Positions 15,736 to 24,808 of a stretch of DNA of 64,000 nt are shown piece by piece. Position 1 is the first letter of the stretch. Each line of letters opens with the position of its first letter. A program made the position numbers and the translations under genes. The notes beneath the pieces were generated by a model, which was given only the letters and a program-made list of their open reading frames with translations, was not told the origin of the DNA and did not search any database. Source of the stretch: Algoriphagus resistens (GTDB lineage Bacteria; Bacteroidota; Bacteroidia; Cytophagales; Cyclobacteriaceae); assembly GCF_001442615.1 (NCBI RefSeq), contig NZ_LMXN01000014.1, positions 1 to 64,000 of the forward strand, read 5' to 3'.

Positions 15736-15743
15736 TACTTTTG
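15736..15743 (+). promoter_or_regulatory. -7 element of the dcw promoter
   Basis: TACTTTTG fits TAnnTTTG. The predicted start near 15750 leaves a leader of about 26 bases before mraZ. No good TTTG lies at -33; the GTGG boxes occupy that place. Confidence 0.65.
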
Positions 15744-15775
15744 TTTTTACATCATTCTAAAGAGTTCAGGAAATT

Positions 15776-16210
15776 ATGTTCAACAGTCAATACGATTGCA
15801 AGCTAGATCCCAAAGGGCGTCTGGTGTTGCCGGCCAAGATCAAGGCGGCAATTCCGGAGGCTAATGGAGCTACGCTTATGCTTCGGATGGCTGAAGATAG
15901 ATGTTTGGCTCTTTATCCCATGGTGGAATACAAGAAACTTGAGAATCAGATCAAGTCTCTTTCCATCCACAACCCAGAGCAAAGGATGTTGCAGCGCTCC
16001 TTTTTCAATTCAGTCGTCGATATAGAGTTGGATAGTGCAGGTCGCTTGTTGATCCCAAAGGCCTACCAGGCCTATGCAGGTCTTGAAAAAGATGTGATAG
16101 TGATAGGAAATGGAGGGAGGATCGAATTCTGGAATCAAGAAAATTATAGCAAGAATATCATAGTTGATCCCGCGGACTTATCTGGTCTAATGGAGAAATA
16201 TCTCTCATAA
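15776..16210 (+). CDS. mraZ: Transcriptional regulator MraZ
   Basis: 144 residues with two SpoVT/AbrB-like beta domains. Each carries the signature loop: DPKGRLVLPAKIK near residue 12 and DSAGRLLIPKAYQAYAG near residue 85. MraZ is a ring-forming DNA-binding protein that represses the division and cell wall cluster. It is first in the cluster, with its operator array immediately upstream and rsmH four bases after its stop. Confidence 0.97.
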   Translation: MFNSQYDCKLDPKGRLVLPAKIKAAIPEANGATLMLRMAEDRCLALYPMVEYKKLENQIKSLSIHNPEQRMLQRSFFNSVVDIELDSAGRLLIPKAYQAYAGLEKDVIVIGNGGRIEFWNQENYSKNIIVDPADLSGLMEKYLS

Positions 16211-16214
16211 ACTC

Positions 16215-17126
16215 ATGACAGAGTCAGTTTACCATATCCCAGTGATGCTAGCCGAATGCATTGAAGGCTTGTCTATTGATCCCAATGGGATTTACGTAGA
16301 TGTGACTTTTGGAGGAGGTGGGCATTCCCGCGAGATTCTCAAACATCTGGATAAGGGGCATTTGTATGCTTTTGATCAAGACCTGGATGCGGAGGCTAAT
16401 AGTATTGCAAGCGGGAACTTCACTTTTGTCGCAGCCAATTTCAGGGATTTGAAAAAATACCTGAGGCTTCATGGGGTGAAGAAAGTTGATGGGATTTTGG
16501 CCGACTTGGGGATCTCATCTCATCAGATTGATGAGCCAAGCCGGGGCTTTTCTACCAGGTTCAGTGGCAGCTTGGATATGCGGATGAATCAATCTGCTGA
16601 TATTTCTGCAAAAGAGGTCTTAAATACCTACGACGAGGGGAGGTTACATAAGATTTTCGGAATGTATGGTGAGGTGAAAAATGCCAAGACTTTGGCACAG
16701 GCTATCGTTTCCGAAAGGGCTTCACTGCCATTCGAAACCACAGAAGGGCTTACTGCCTTTTTGAAAAAATATGCTCCGCGGGGCAAAGACTTTAAATATT
16801 ACGCTCAGGTCTTTCAGGCATTGAGGATAGAAGTAAACGATGAGATGGGGGCTTTAGAAGAAATGCTGGTGGATGCAGTCGATCTGCTTAAGCCTGAAGG
16901 GCGGTTGGTAGTGATGAGCTATCACAGTTTGGAAGACCGATTGGTTAAAAATCTGATGATCAAAGGAAAATACCAAGGTGAGGTGGAGAAGGATTTCTAT
17001 GGAAATCTAATCAGGCCTCTAGAGCCAATCAGCAGGGGAGCGGTGGTGGCGGATGCAGATGAAATCGCATCTAATCCACGTGCAAGAAGTGCAAAACTCA
17101 GAATAGCGAAGAAGATAGAGGTATGA
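16215..17126 (+). CDS. rsmH: 16S rRNA m4C1402 methyltransferase RsmH
   Basis: 303 residues. The SAM-binding motif is DVTFGGGGHSREIL near residue 28; further family blocks are ADLGISSHQIDEPSRGFS, DMRMN and VMSYHSLEDRLVK. It methylates N4 of C1402 in 16S rRNA in the ribosomal decoding centre. Formerly mraW. Position after mraZ is universal in dcw clusters. The stop overlaps the ftsL start (ATGA). Confidence 0.97.
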   Translation: MTESVYHIPVMLAECIEGLSIDPNGIYVDVTFGGGGHSREILKHLDKGHLYAFDQDLDAEANSIASGNFTFVAANFRDLKKYLRLHGVKKVDGILADLGISSHQIDEPSRGFSTRFSGSLDMRMNQSADISAKEVLNTYDEGRLHKIFGMYGEVKNAKTLAQAIVSERASLPFETTEGLTAFLKKYAPRGKDFKYYAQVFQALRIEVNDEMGALEEMLVDAVDLLKPEGRLVVMSYHSLEDRLVKNLMIKGKYQGEVEKDFYGNLIRPLEPISRGAVVADADEIASNPRARSAKLRIAKKIEV

Positions 17127-17506
17127 GCAATAATACTTTCAGAAAAAAACTAAAGTCAGGCAATAAGCCAAAAGTTGGCTCTCGCAAGTCCATCTTTAGC
17201 TGGATCGAAGAGAAGCTGGATATCACCGGGGTGTTGGGTGAAGGAGTGCCTGTTCAGTTGGTTCCTCCGGTTGGATTTGTTGCTTTTTTGGCTTTGATCT
17301 ATATCTGGAGCAATCACCGCGCGGAAAATATGGTGCGAAAGATTGAAAAAGCACAGCAGGAAGTAGAAGATCTCCGTGCGGATGTCACTACGCTGGAGGC
17401 AGAATACATGCTGAGCAGCATGCAGTCTGAGGTGGCGAAGCGTGTTGCCGAACAAGGAATAGTTGAGCTCAATCAACCACCGATAAAAATCGAGGTAGAA
17501 AAGTGA
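17123..17506 (+). CDS. ftsL: FtsL-like cell division protein
   Basis: 127 residues: a basic cytoplasmic N-terminus, one membrane segment at about residues 46-63 (VQLVPPVGFVAFLALIYIW), then a periplasmic coiled coil (about 70-110: RKIEKAQQEVEDLRADVTTLEAEYM). This size, topology and place between rsmH and the division transpeptidase mark FtsL, although the sequence is weakly conserved. It would recruit and activate FtsW and the transpeptidase. Overlaps its neighbours by four bases on both sides. Confidence 0.85.
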   Translation: MSNNTFRKKLKSGNKPKVGSRKSIFSWIEEKLDITGVLGEGVPVQLVPPVGFVAFLALIYIWSNHRAENMVRKIEKAQQEVEDLRADVTTLEAEYMLSSMQSEVAKRVAEQGIVELNQPPIKIEVEK

Positions 17507-19611
17507 ATTTCAAGAGATCCATATTGATCCGAGTACGGGTGGTGTTCATCCTGATAGCACTGTGCTCAGCGGCTATACCGTTTAAGATCGCCAAGCTTCA
17601 GATGGCGGATGGAGATGTATGGCGTGAAAAAGCTGAGACTATTAATTTCCAATACAGAGAGGTGCCAGCCACCAGAGGTAATATTTATGCAAGTGATGGA
17701 AGTTTATTGGCAACCAGCTTACCTTTTTATAGAGTGGCGCTGGATCCTACCATAGCTAAGGCTGATAGCTACAAAGCCGGAATTGACTCGTTGGCAAAAA
17801 TGCTGTCCTCTTATTATAAAGATAAGTCGGCAGCTTCCTATAAAAGAATGATCAATGATGCCAGGCTGGAGAATAAGCGCTACCTGGTGTTGAACAGAAA
17901 GCAGATCGGCTATCAGGGGATGCAGGAAATGTCCACTTGGCCGATTTTCAGAAATGGTAGATTGGGGGGTGGAGTGATCTTCGAGAAGGTAGAAAAAAGA
18001 TATAGACCGTTTAATTCCCTTGCCAGCCGTACAGTTGGCTTTTTGAATGAAGATGAGTATGGAGCGGGGATAGAGTACAGTTTCAATAACTACCTACAGG
18101 GTCAGGATGGGAAGGCACTTTTCCAACGATTAGCTGGAGGGAGCTGGAAACCGGTTTTTGATGCAGAAGATGTAAAGCCTGAGAATGGCTATGATATTAC
18201 CACTACGTTGGATGTTAATATTCAGGATGTTGCTGAAACTGCCTTAAGACGTCAATTGACAGACAGGGAAGCCGAATTTGGTGCAGTGATCGTGATGGAG
18301 GTAAAGACTGGGCAGATCAAGGCGATCACCAATTTGCAGCGCAATAAAAGTGGCAATGGCTATGGGGAGAATTACAATTTTGCCATCGGAGATCAGGGAA
18401 ATACAGAGCCTGGATCAACATTCAAGCTTCTCTCTATGCTTGCGCTTTTGGAAGAAAATAAAATCACACTAGAAGAAACGGTAGAAACTGGAAATGGTGC
18501 CCACAAATTTTATAATCAGGTGATGCGTGATGCTAAGAATGGGGGGTTTGGCACATTGACGATCCGTGAGGCGTTTGAGAAATCTTCCAATGTAGGTATC
18601 TCCAAATTGGTCGATGAGCATTTCGGTTCTAGTCCTTCCAAATTTATGGCTTATATCGATAAAGTTGGGCTGAGGGAACCATTTGGTTTTCAGCTGGTCG
18701 GGGAGGGTAAGCCCTTTTTTAAAAAGCCGGGAGCGAAGGACTGGTACGGGACTTCACTCCCATGGATCTCCATAGGCTACGAGTCGAAGCTAAATCCTCT
18801 TCATACGCTAGCGCTGTATAATGCGGTGGCAAATGGCGGGAAAATGATGAAGCCCTATATCGTGAAATCTATTTCCAAAGGGAACATTCCAGAGCAGCAG
18901 TACGAGCCTGAAGTAGTGCGGAAACAAATTGCTTCAGAAAAAAACATCAAACTGCTACAGGGGCTATTAGAAGGCGTAGTGGAGCGGGGTACAGCTAAAA
19001 ATATAGCGAATGCAGACTATAAGATTGCCGGCAAAACAGGAACCGCTCAGAAGCTGGTCAACGGAAGATATACGCGGAATTACTACACCAGTTTTGCAGG
19101 ATATTTTCCTGCCGATCACCCCAAGTATTCCATGGTTGTGGTGATCGACAGCCCAAAAGGTTTTGCAGCTTACGGGGGCGATGTGTCAGCACCGGTATTC
19201 AAGGAAATCGCAGACAAGATCTACGCACTTGACATAGAATTGAATCCGGATAATCAACAGGAAATAGTAAGGGCAGAAGCAGCAGGAACCCAGCTGCCTT
19301 ATGTGAAAGCAGGAAAAGCGGAAGAGCTGCAGGAAATCTTTCAAAAATTGGGGCTAAAAGCATCTGCAGCTAACCCGGAAGAGTGGGTGAAGACAGTGTC
19401 TCATGAAGCCAGCGTAGAAATGAATGTCAATGACACGGATCAATCATTTGTTCCTGATGTGTCGGGGCTTCCTCTTAGAGATGCGCTTTTCATTCTGGAG
19501 AATAAGGGCTTAAAAGTCAATTATTCAGGAAAAGGCAGAGTGAAAGGGCAGTCTATCTCGCCTGGATCAGCTTTGGTCCAAAATGCAACTATCAATCTGG
19601 TATTAGGATAA
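17503..19611 (+). CDS. ftsI: Division-specific penicillin-binding protein (FtsI type) with PASTA domain
   Basis: 702 residues starting at GTG 17503, which overlaps the ftsL stop. One N-terminal anchor helix (about 8-28), then the dimerisation domain with RGNIYASDGSLLATS. The transpeptidase motifs follow in order: the serine box STFK (near residue 305), SSN (near 364) and KTGT (near 512). A C-terminal PASTA domain (about 645-702: FVPDVSGLPLRDALFILENKGL) is the Spo VD-like feature common in Bacteroidota. It crosslinks septal peptidoglycan with FtsW. murE starts at the base after its stop. Confidence 0.95.
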   Translation: MNFKRSILIRVRVVFILIALCSAAIPFKIAKLQMADGDVWREKAETINFQYREVPATRGNIYASDGSLLATSLPFYRVALDPTIAKADSYKAGIDSLAKMLSSYYKDKSAASYKRMINDARLENKRYLVLNRKQIGYQGMQEMSTWPIFRNGRLGGGVIFEKVEKRYRPFNSLASRTVGFLNEDEYGAGIEYSFNNYLQGQDGKALFQRLAGGSWKPVFDAEDVKPENGYDITTTLDVNIQDVAETALRRQLTDREAEFGAVIVMEVKTGQIKAITNLQRNKSGNGYGENYNFAIGDQGNTEPGSTFKLLSMLALLEENKITLEETVETGNGAHKFYNQVMRDAKNGGFGTLTIREAFEKSSNVGISKLVDEHFGSSPSKFMAYIDKVGLREPFGFQLVGEGKPFFKKPGAKDWYGTSLPWISIGYESKLNPLHTLALYNAVANGGKMMKPYIVKSISKGNIPEQQYEPEVVRKQIASEKNIKLLQGLLEGVVERGTAKNIANADYKIAGKTGTAQKLVNGRYTRNYYTSFAGYFPADHPKYSMVVVIDSPKGFAAYGGDVSAPVFKEIADKIYALDIELNPDNQQEIVRAEAAGTQLPYVKAGKAEELQEIFQKLGLKASAANPEEWVKTVSHEASVEMNVNDTDQSFVPDVSGLPLRDALFILENKGLKVNYSGKGRVKGQSISPGSALVQNATINLVLG

Positions 19612-21075
19612 ATGAAAGTACTCAAAGACATATTATATAAAGTATCACTTACCTCTACCACAGGAGACATGGAGTTGGGAGTGAAAGATATTGTCTTTGA
19701 CAGCCGGAAGGTGACAGCCGGAAGTGTTTTTGTTGCAGTCAAAGGTACTCAGGCAGATGGACACGAATTTATTGACAAAGCAATTGGACTAGGTGCTCAG
19801 AGTATAGTTTGTGAGCATTTACCGGAAAAACTTCTCGACGGCGTGACTTATGTCGAAGTAGTGAACTCTGCGCGTGCGCTGGGTATCATGGCAAGTAATT
19901 ACTTTGACAATCCATCCGAGACTATCAAAGTAGTAGCTATCACAGGAACCAATGGAAAGACTACGACAGCTACACTGTTGCATCAGTTATTTATGCGGAT
20001 GGGCTACAGTACTGGCCTGCTTTCTACGGTGGAAAATAAAATCAACGAAACAGTAATCCATGCGACCCATACTACGCCGGATGCGGTGAGTGTACAGGCT
20101 TTGCTTCGCAAAATGGTCATGGATGGTTGTACCCATTGCTTTATGGAAGCCAGTTCTCATGCGATTGTGCAGGAAAGAATAGCGGGATTGAAGCTCGCAG
20201 GAGCTGTTTTTACAAACATCAGCCACGACCATTTGGATTATCATGGCACCTTTGATGAGTATATCAAAGCTAAGAAAAAGTTGTTTGATGAGCTTCCAAA
20301 GGATGCCTTTGCGTTGGTGAATGGCGATGATAAAAGGGGTTTAGTAATGCTTCAGAACTGCAAGGCGTCTCATCAGACATTTGCCTTAAAGTCACCGGCT
20401 GACTTTAAGGCAAAGATCATTTCTAACACCTTAGAAGGACTTGAATTGGATATCAATGGCAAGTTGATTTGGTTCAGGATGATTGGCGCATTCAATGCCT
20501 ATAATCTCTTGGGGGTTCTGGGGGTCACGGTCCTGTTGGGTGAAGAGGAGGATGAAGTTCTTCGTGAGCTTTCCGGGATACGCGGAGCCAAAGGGCGTTT
20601 TGACAGGATTTCTATAGCGGGCATTACGGCAATTGTGGATTATGCACATACTCCTGATGCCTTGGACAATGTACTCAAGACCATAAATGGCGCAAGAACA
20701 GGTGGAGAGCAATTGATTACAGTAGTAGGATGTGGAGGAAATCGGGATAAAACAAAGCGTCCCGTCATGGCAAAAATTGCTGTTCAGGAAAGTGACAAAG
20801 CAATACTTACTTCTGACAATCCCCGATTTGAGGACCCCTCAGAAATATTAAAAGATATGCAGGCTGGTGTAGGTCCGTCTGAAATCAGGAAAACATTAAC
20901 CATTGTGGATCGCAGAGAAGCTATTAAGACAGCATGTATGCTTTCGCAAAAAGGCGATATCATCCTGATTGCCGGTAAAGGACATGAGGATTATCAGGAA
21001 ATAAAAGGAGTGAAACACCACTTCGACGATACTGAAGTAGTAACCGAATTTTTACAACAATTGACACAAAACTGA
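19612..21075 (+). CDS. murE: UDP-MurNAc-tripeptide synthetase MurE
   Basis: 487 residues. The ATP loop is GTNGKTTTA near residue 110. The substrate motif DNPR (in TSDNPRFEDPSEI near residue 403) is the one associated with meso-diaminopimelate as the added residue. It adds the third amino acid to UDP-MurNAc-L-Ala-D-Glu in the cytoplasm. Directly abuts the ftsI stop and is one base ahead of mraY. Confidence 0.96.
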   Translation: MKVLKDILYKVSLTSTTGDMELGVKDIVFDSRKVTAGSVFVAVKGTQADGHEFIDKAIGLGAQSIVCEHLPEKLLDGVTYVEVVNSARALGIMASNYFDNPSETIKVVAITGTNGKTTTATLLHQLFMRMGYSTGLLSTVENKINETVIHATHTTPDAVSVQALLRKMVMDGCTHCFMEASSHAIVQERIAGLKLAGAVFTNISHDHLDYHGTFDEYIKAKKKLFDELPKDAFALVNGDDKRGLVMLQNCKASHQTFALKSPADFKAKIISNTLEGLELDINGKLIWFRMIGAFNAYNLLGVLGVTVLLGEEEDEVLRELSGIRGAKGRFDRISIAGITAIVDYAHTPDALDNVLKTINGARTGGEQLITVVGCGGNRDKTKRPVMAKIAVQESDKAILTSDNPRFEDPSEILKDMQAGVGPSEIRKTLTIVDRREAIKTACMLSQKGDIILIAGKGHEDYQEIKGVKHHFDDTEVVTEFLQQLTQN

Positions 21076-21076
21076 G

Positions 21077-22288
21077 ATGTTATATCCGATTTTTGATTAT
21101 TTGGACAAAGTGCTGGATATCCCTGGAGCAGGGGTGTTTAAATACATCTCGTTCCGTGCGGGTATGGCATCACTTTTTTCATTGGTCATTACCATCTCTT
21201 TTGGCCATAAAATCATCGCTTGGATCAGAAATCAGCAGATAGGAGAGACTGTGAGAGATCTTGGATTGGAAGGGCAAAATCAAAAGAAAGGAACACCTAC
21301 GATGGGAGGCCTGATGATCATGGCTGCTATTCTGATTCCGACTTTACTTTTCGCTGACCTGAACAACATCTATATTATACTTCTGCTTATTACTACCGTT
21401 TGGTTGGGAACTATAGGCTTTATAGATGATTACATCAAGGTTTTTAAGAAAAACAAAGAAGGACTGGCCGGTAGGTTTAAAATTATAGGACAAGTCGGTA
21501 TTGGCATTATCGTTGGTTCTACGCTTTATTTTAATGAGAGTGTAGTTATCCGCGAATTTACCAATCCTGTGTCCATAGAAGAAGGAGTAATAGAAACACC
21601 GGCTTTCAGAGATGTGAAGGTGGCTAAGACCACCATCCCGTTCACCAAAAATAATGAATTGAATTACGAGAAAATGCTCGGCTTTATGGGGGAAGCGATG
21701 ACTCCGATCCTGTACATTTTCGTGGTGACATTTATTATTACAGCTGTCTCTAATGGAGCAAACATCACAGATGGAATAGACGGGCTGGCAGCTGGGACGT
21801 CGGCTATTATTGGATTGACTATAGCAATTTTCGCATATATATCCGGCAACGCCATTTTCTCTTCCTACCTCAACATCATGTATATCCCCAATTCAGGAGA
21901 GCTGGTAATATTCGCTTCGGCATTTATTGGTGCTTGTGTGGGATTCCTTTGGTACAATGCTTATCCGGCTCAGGTATTCATGGGGGATACAGGCAGCTTG
22001 ATGCTGGGGGGAGTAATAGCTGTTTTGGCACTGACACTTCGCAAAGAATTGCTAATTCCGGTGATGTGCGGGGTGTTTGTAATCGAGAATGTCAGCGTAA
22101 TGCTCCAGGTGGGCTACTTCAAATACACGAGAAAAAAATATGGTGAAGGCAGGAGAATATTCCTGATGTCTCCGCTTCATCATCATTACCAAAAGAAAAA
22201 TATTCCCGAGGCCAAGATCGTAACCAGATTCTGGATCGTGGGGATTCTTCTTGCAGTAGTCACTTTAGCCACATTAAAATTGAGATAA
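21077..22288 (+). CDS. mraY: Phospho-MurNAc-pentapeptide transferase MraY
   Basis: 403 residues with about ten membrane helices. Active-site blocks: KKGTPTMGGLMI, GFIDDYIKVFKKNKEGL, NITDGIDGLAAGTS, FMGDTGSLMLGG and SPLHHHYQKK. It links the UDP-MurNAc-pentapeptide to undecaprenyl phosphate, forming lipid I. It is longer than the E. coli enzyme by about 40 residues. The extra part is an insertion at about 155-200 (FTNPVSIEEGV to NNELNYEKM), as seen in Bacteroidota MraY. Confidence 0.97.
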   Translation: MLYPIFDYLDKVLDIPGAGVFKYISFRAGMASLFSLVITISFGHKIIAWIRNQQIGETVRDLGLEGQNQKKGTPTMGGLMIMAAILIPTLLFADLNNIYIILLLITTVWLGTIGFIDDYIKVFKKNKEGLAGRFKIIGQVGIGIIVGSTLYFNESVVIREFTNPVSIEEGVIETPAFRDVKVAKTTIPFTKNNELNYEKMLGFMGEAMTPILYIFVVTFIITAVSNGANITDGIDGLAAGTSAIIGLTIAIFAYISGNAIFSSYLNIMYIPNSGELVIFASAFIGACVGFLWYNAYPAQVFMGDTGSLMLGGVIAVLALTLRKELLIPVMCGVFVIENVSVMLQVGYFKYTRKKYGEGRRIFLMSPLHHHYQKKNIPEAKIVTRFWIVGILLAVVTLATLKLR

Positions 22289-22293
22289 AAGAT

Positions 22294-23655
22294 ATGAAAC
22301 AATTGGCCATTCTGGGTGCAGGAGAAAGTGGATTGGGAGCAGCGATGCTTGCTAAGCAGAAGGGCTATGCTGTTTTTGTATCTGATGTCGGGCAGATTTC
22401 ACCAGCGAGAAAAATTGAACTGGAGCGATTGGAGATTCCATTTGAAGAAGGAAAGCATTCAGAACAGCATATTCTAAATGCTGATCTAATCATCAAAAGC
22501 CCTGGTATTTCGCCTAAATCTGAACTTGTAGCAAAGGCAATGTTGGCAGGCATATCGATTATCGATGAGTTGGAGTTTGCCTTCGGATACAGCAATGGTA
22601 AAGTGATCGCTATCACCGGTACCAATGGAAAGACTACCACAACTCTCCTTACTTATCATCTGATGAAGGAAGCAGGGTTGGATGTAGGATTGGCTGGAAA
22701 TGTGGGAAAAAGCTGGGCCGGCCAATTGTTGGAAGGGGATCATGAATGGTGGGTAATTGAATGCAGTAGTTTCCAGATTGATGGATTTGAAAGCTTCAGG
22801 CCACATATCGCTGTTCTAACGAATATCACCCCAGATCACTTAGATCGTTACGACTATCAGATTGATAAATACATAGATTCTAAAGTGGCGGTTTTCAAAA
22901 ATATGAGAGCCACTGATCAGGCAATTCTGTACGCAGAAGACGTATTGACGCTGGAAGCGCTAAAGAACAGAACTATCCTTCCTATTCAAAATTGGATTTC
23001 ATTAGAGACGGCCCAGCCTAAGGGAGGGCATTTTCATGGGGCTTCTCTAAGAATCAATATAGCCGATAAATCTGCGAGTATTCCACTTGCAGCCCTTCCT
23101 ATCAAAGGAAAGCATAATATGTTAAATGCGTTTTTTGCCGGTTCTGCTGCCTTAGCAGCCGGAGTTGACGGGCAAGCGATGATTGCGGGATTCCAAACGT
23201 TCAAAAATGCACCTCACCGCATGGAGTTCATCAGGGAAGTTGATGGTGTGCAGTATGTAAATGATAGCAAAGGTACGAATGTAGAAGCTACAGTTTATGC
23301 TTTGGGAAGTTACGAAAACCCATTAATCTGGATCGCTGGAGGTGTGGACAAAGGGAATGATTACTCTATTCTGTTACCATGTGTAAACGAGAAGGTGAAA
23401 TCGCTGATCTGTCTTGGAAAAGACAACGAGAAATTAAAAACGGCTTTTGTGACCGCTGTGCCGAATATCCGGGAGACTCAGGACATGGCCCAGGCAGTAA
23501 AGTGGGGACAAGAACTGGGGCAATCAGGTGACGTGGTCTTGCTTTCTCCGGCATGTGCAAGCTTTGACCTGTTTAAAAATTATGAAGACCGAGGGGAGCA
23601 GTTCCGTCAGGCAGTTGAAAATCTAAATCCAAAGTCTCCAAATGAATCAGTTTAA
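22294..23655 (+). CDS. murD: UDP-MurNAc-L-Ala D-glutamate ligase MurD
   Basis: 453 residues. N-terminal Rossmann-like domain (LAILGAGESGLGAAMLA), ATP loop GTNGKTTTTLLTYHL near residue 110, and C-terminal ligase domain with NDSKGTNVEAT and LLSPACASFDLFKNYEDRG. It adds D-Glu to UDP-MurNAc-L-Ala. Starts five bases after mraY and overlaps ftsW by 14 bases. Confidence 0.96.
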   Translation: MKQLAILGAGESGLGAAMLAKQKGYAVFVSDVGQISPARKIELERLEIPFEEGKHSEQHILNADLIIKSPGISPKSELVAKAMLAGISIIDELEFAFGYSNGKVIAITGTNGKTTTTLLTYHLMKEAGLDVGLAGNVGKSWAGQLLEGDHEWWVIECSSFQIDGFESFRPHIAVLTNITPDHLDRYDYQIDKYIDSKVAVFKNMRATDQAILYAEDVLTLEALKNRTILPIQNWISLETAQPKGGHFHGASLRINIADKSASIPLAALPIKGKHNMLNAFFAGSAALAAGVDGQAMIAGFQTFKNAPHRMEFIREVDGVQYVNDSKGTNVEATVYALGSYENPLIWIAGGVDKGNDYSILLPCVNEKVKSLICLGKDNEKLKTAFVTAVPNIRETQDMAQAVKWGQELGQSGDVVLLSPACASFDLFKNYEDRGEQFRQAVENLNPKSPNESV

Positions 23656-24808
23656 AGCATGGATCGACAGGAATTTCAAAGGCGACCCCATCATCTGGGG
23701 GATTGTAATTCTATTGTCTCTTTTTAGCATCCTGGTTGTGTATTCTGCTACTGGCTCGTTAGCATATAAGTATGCGGGAGGAAATACGGAAATCTACCTC
23801 ATTAGACATTCTATGTTGATTTTTGTATCGCTGATAGTGATGTGGTTTGCGCATAAAATTCCTTATAGAAAGTATGCCATATATGCCAGGCTAGGAGTGA
23901 TTATCTCTATCCCGCTTTTGTTGGTTACTTACCTTTTCGGTTCCAATATCAACGAAGCCAACCGCTGGATCACAATTCCGGTAATCAATCAGGCTTTCCA
24001 ACCTTCAGATTTGGCAAAACTAGCCTTGATCGCCTCAATAGCTGGAATGCTGGCCAGGCGACAAAACAACATTAAAGACTTTAAAAGCACTTTTGTGCCC
24101 ATCATTATCGCAATAGGCTTGATCAGTGGTTTGATTGCCATGGCAAACTTCTCTACAGCCATATTGCTTTTGATGACCTGTCTTTTGATTATGTTCATCG
24201 GTAGAGTCCCTGTCAAGTATTTGGCAATGGTGTTGATGGTTGGCATTTTGGGCTTGATTACGGCAGGGTTTATAGGACAAAGAGGTGCTACCCTTGTATC
24301 ACGTGTGGAGGATTTCATGAACAAGGATGAAATTCCTTTTCAGGCTGAGCAGTCCTACATCGCCATTGCCACAGGTGGGATCGGCGGGAAAGGTCCCGGG
24401 AACAGTGAGCAGAGGAACTCGCTACCGCATCCATATTCAGATTTTATCTACGCGATCATCATCGAAGAATACGGGCTAATCGGGGGCTTTTCTGTACTCT
24501 TCCTTTACCTAGCACTTCTTTACAGGGGAATGCGAATCGTGGCCAATTCAAATAAAGCATTTGGAGGATTATTATCTGCGGGATTGAGTTTTGCTTTGGT
24601 TATTCAGGCCTTGGTAAATATGGCGGTGGCCGTAGGATTGGGCCCGATTACAGGGTTGCCTCTTCCGCTCTTAAGTATGGGAGGAACCTCCCTGATATTT
24701 ACAGGGATATCCCTGGGGATTATTCTCTCGGTGAGCCGAGGTGATCATCAGGATGAGTCGCAGACTAGCTCGGCATTTGGAAATAGAACAAGACTTAAAA
24801 CAGCCTAA
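23642..24808 (+). CDS. ftsW: Septal peptidoglycan polymerase FtsW
   Basis: 388 residues with about ten membrane helices of the SEDS family. Landmarks are the NEANRWITIPVINQAFQPSDLAK stretch (NRW and QPSDLAK are family signatures) and GLPLPLLSMGGTSLI near the C-terminus. It polymerises lipid II at the septum with the FtsI-type protein. Its start lies inside murD, and its TAA stop overlaps the probable ATT start of murG. Confidence 0.96.
   Translation: MNQFKAWIDRNFKGDPIIWGIVILLSLFSILVVYSATGSLAYKYAGGNTEIYLIRHSMLIFVSLIVMWFAHKIPYRKYAIYARLGVIISIPLLLVTYLFGSNINEANRWITIPVINQAFQPSDLAKLALIASIAGMLARRQNNIKDFKSTFVPIIIAIGLISGLIAMANFSTAILLLMTCLLIMFIGRVPVKYLAMVLMVGILGLITAGFIGQRGATLVSRVEDFMNKDEIPFQAEQSYIAIATGGIGGKGPGNSEQRNSLPHPYSDFIYAIIIEEYGLIGGFSVLFLYLALLYRGMRIVANSNKAFGGLLSAGLSFALVIQALVNMAVAVGLGPITGLPLPLLSMGGTSLIFTGISLGIILSVSRGDHQDESQTSSAFGNRTRLKTA

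Larger units (their letters stand above)
15231..15775. other. Intergenic interval 15231-15775 before the dcw cluster
   Basis: Contains the terminator of the M56 gene (15289-15320) and the mraZ operator and promoter (15687-15743). The middle part (about 15330-15640) has no credible gene. It has small hairpins at 15478-15492 (TGGGG / CCCCA) and 15572-15584 (CCCC / GGGG). No known RNA family is recognised. Confidence 0.6.
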
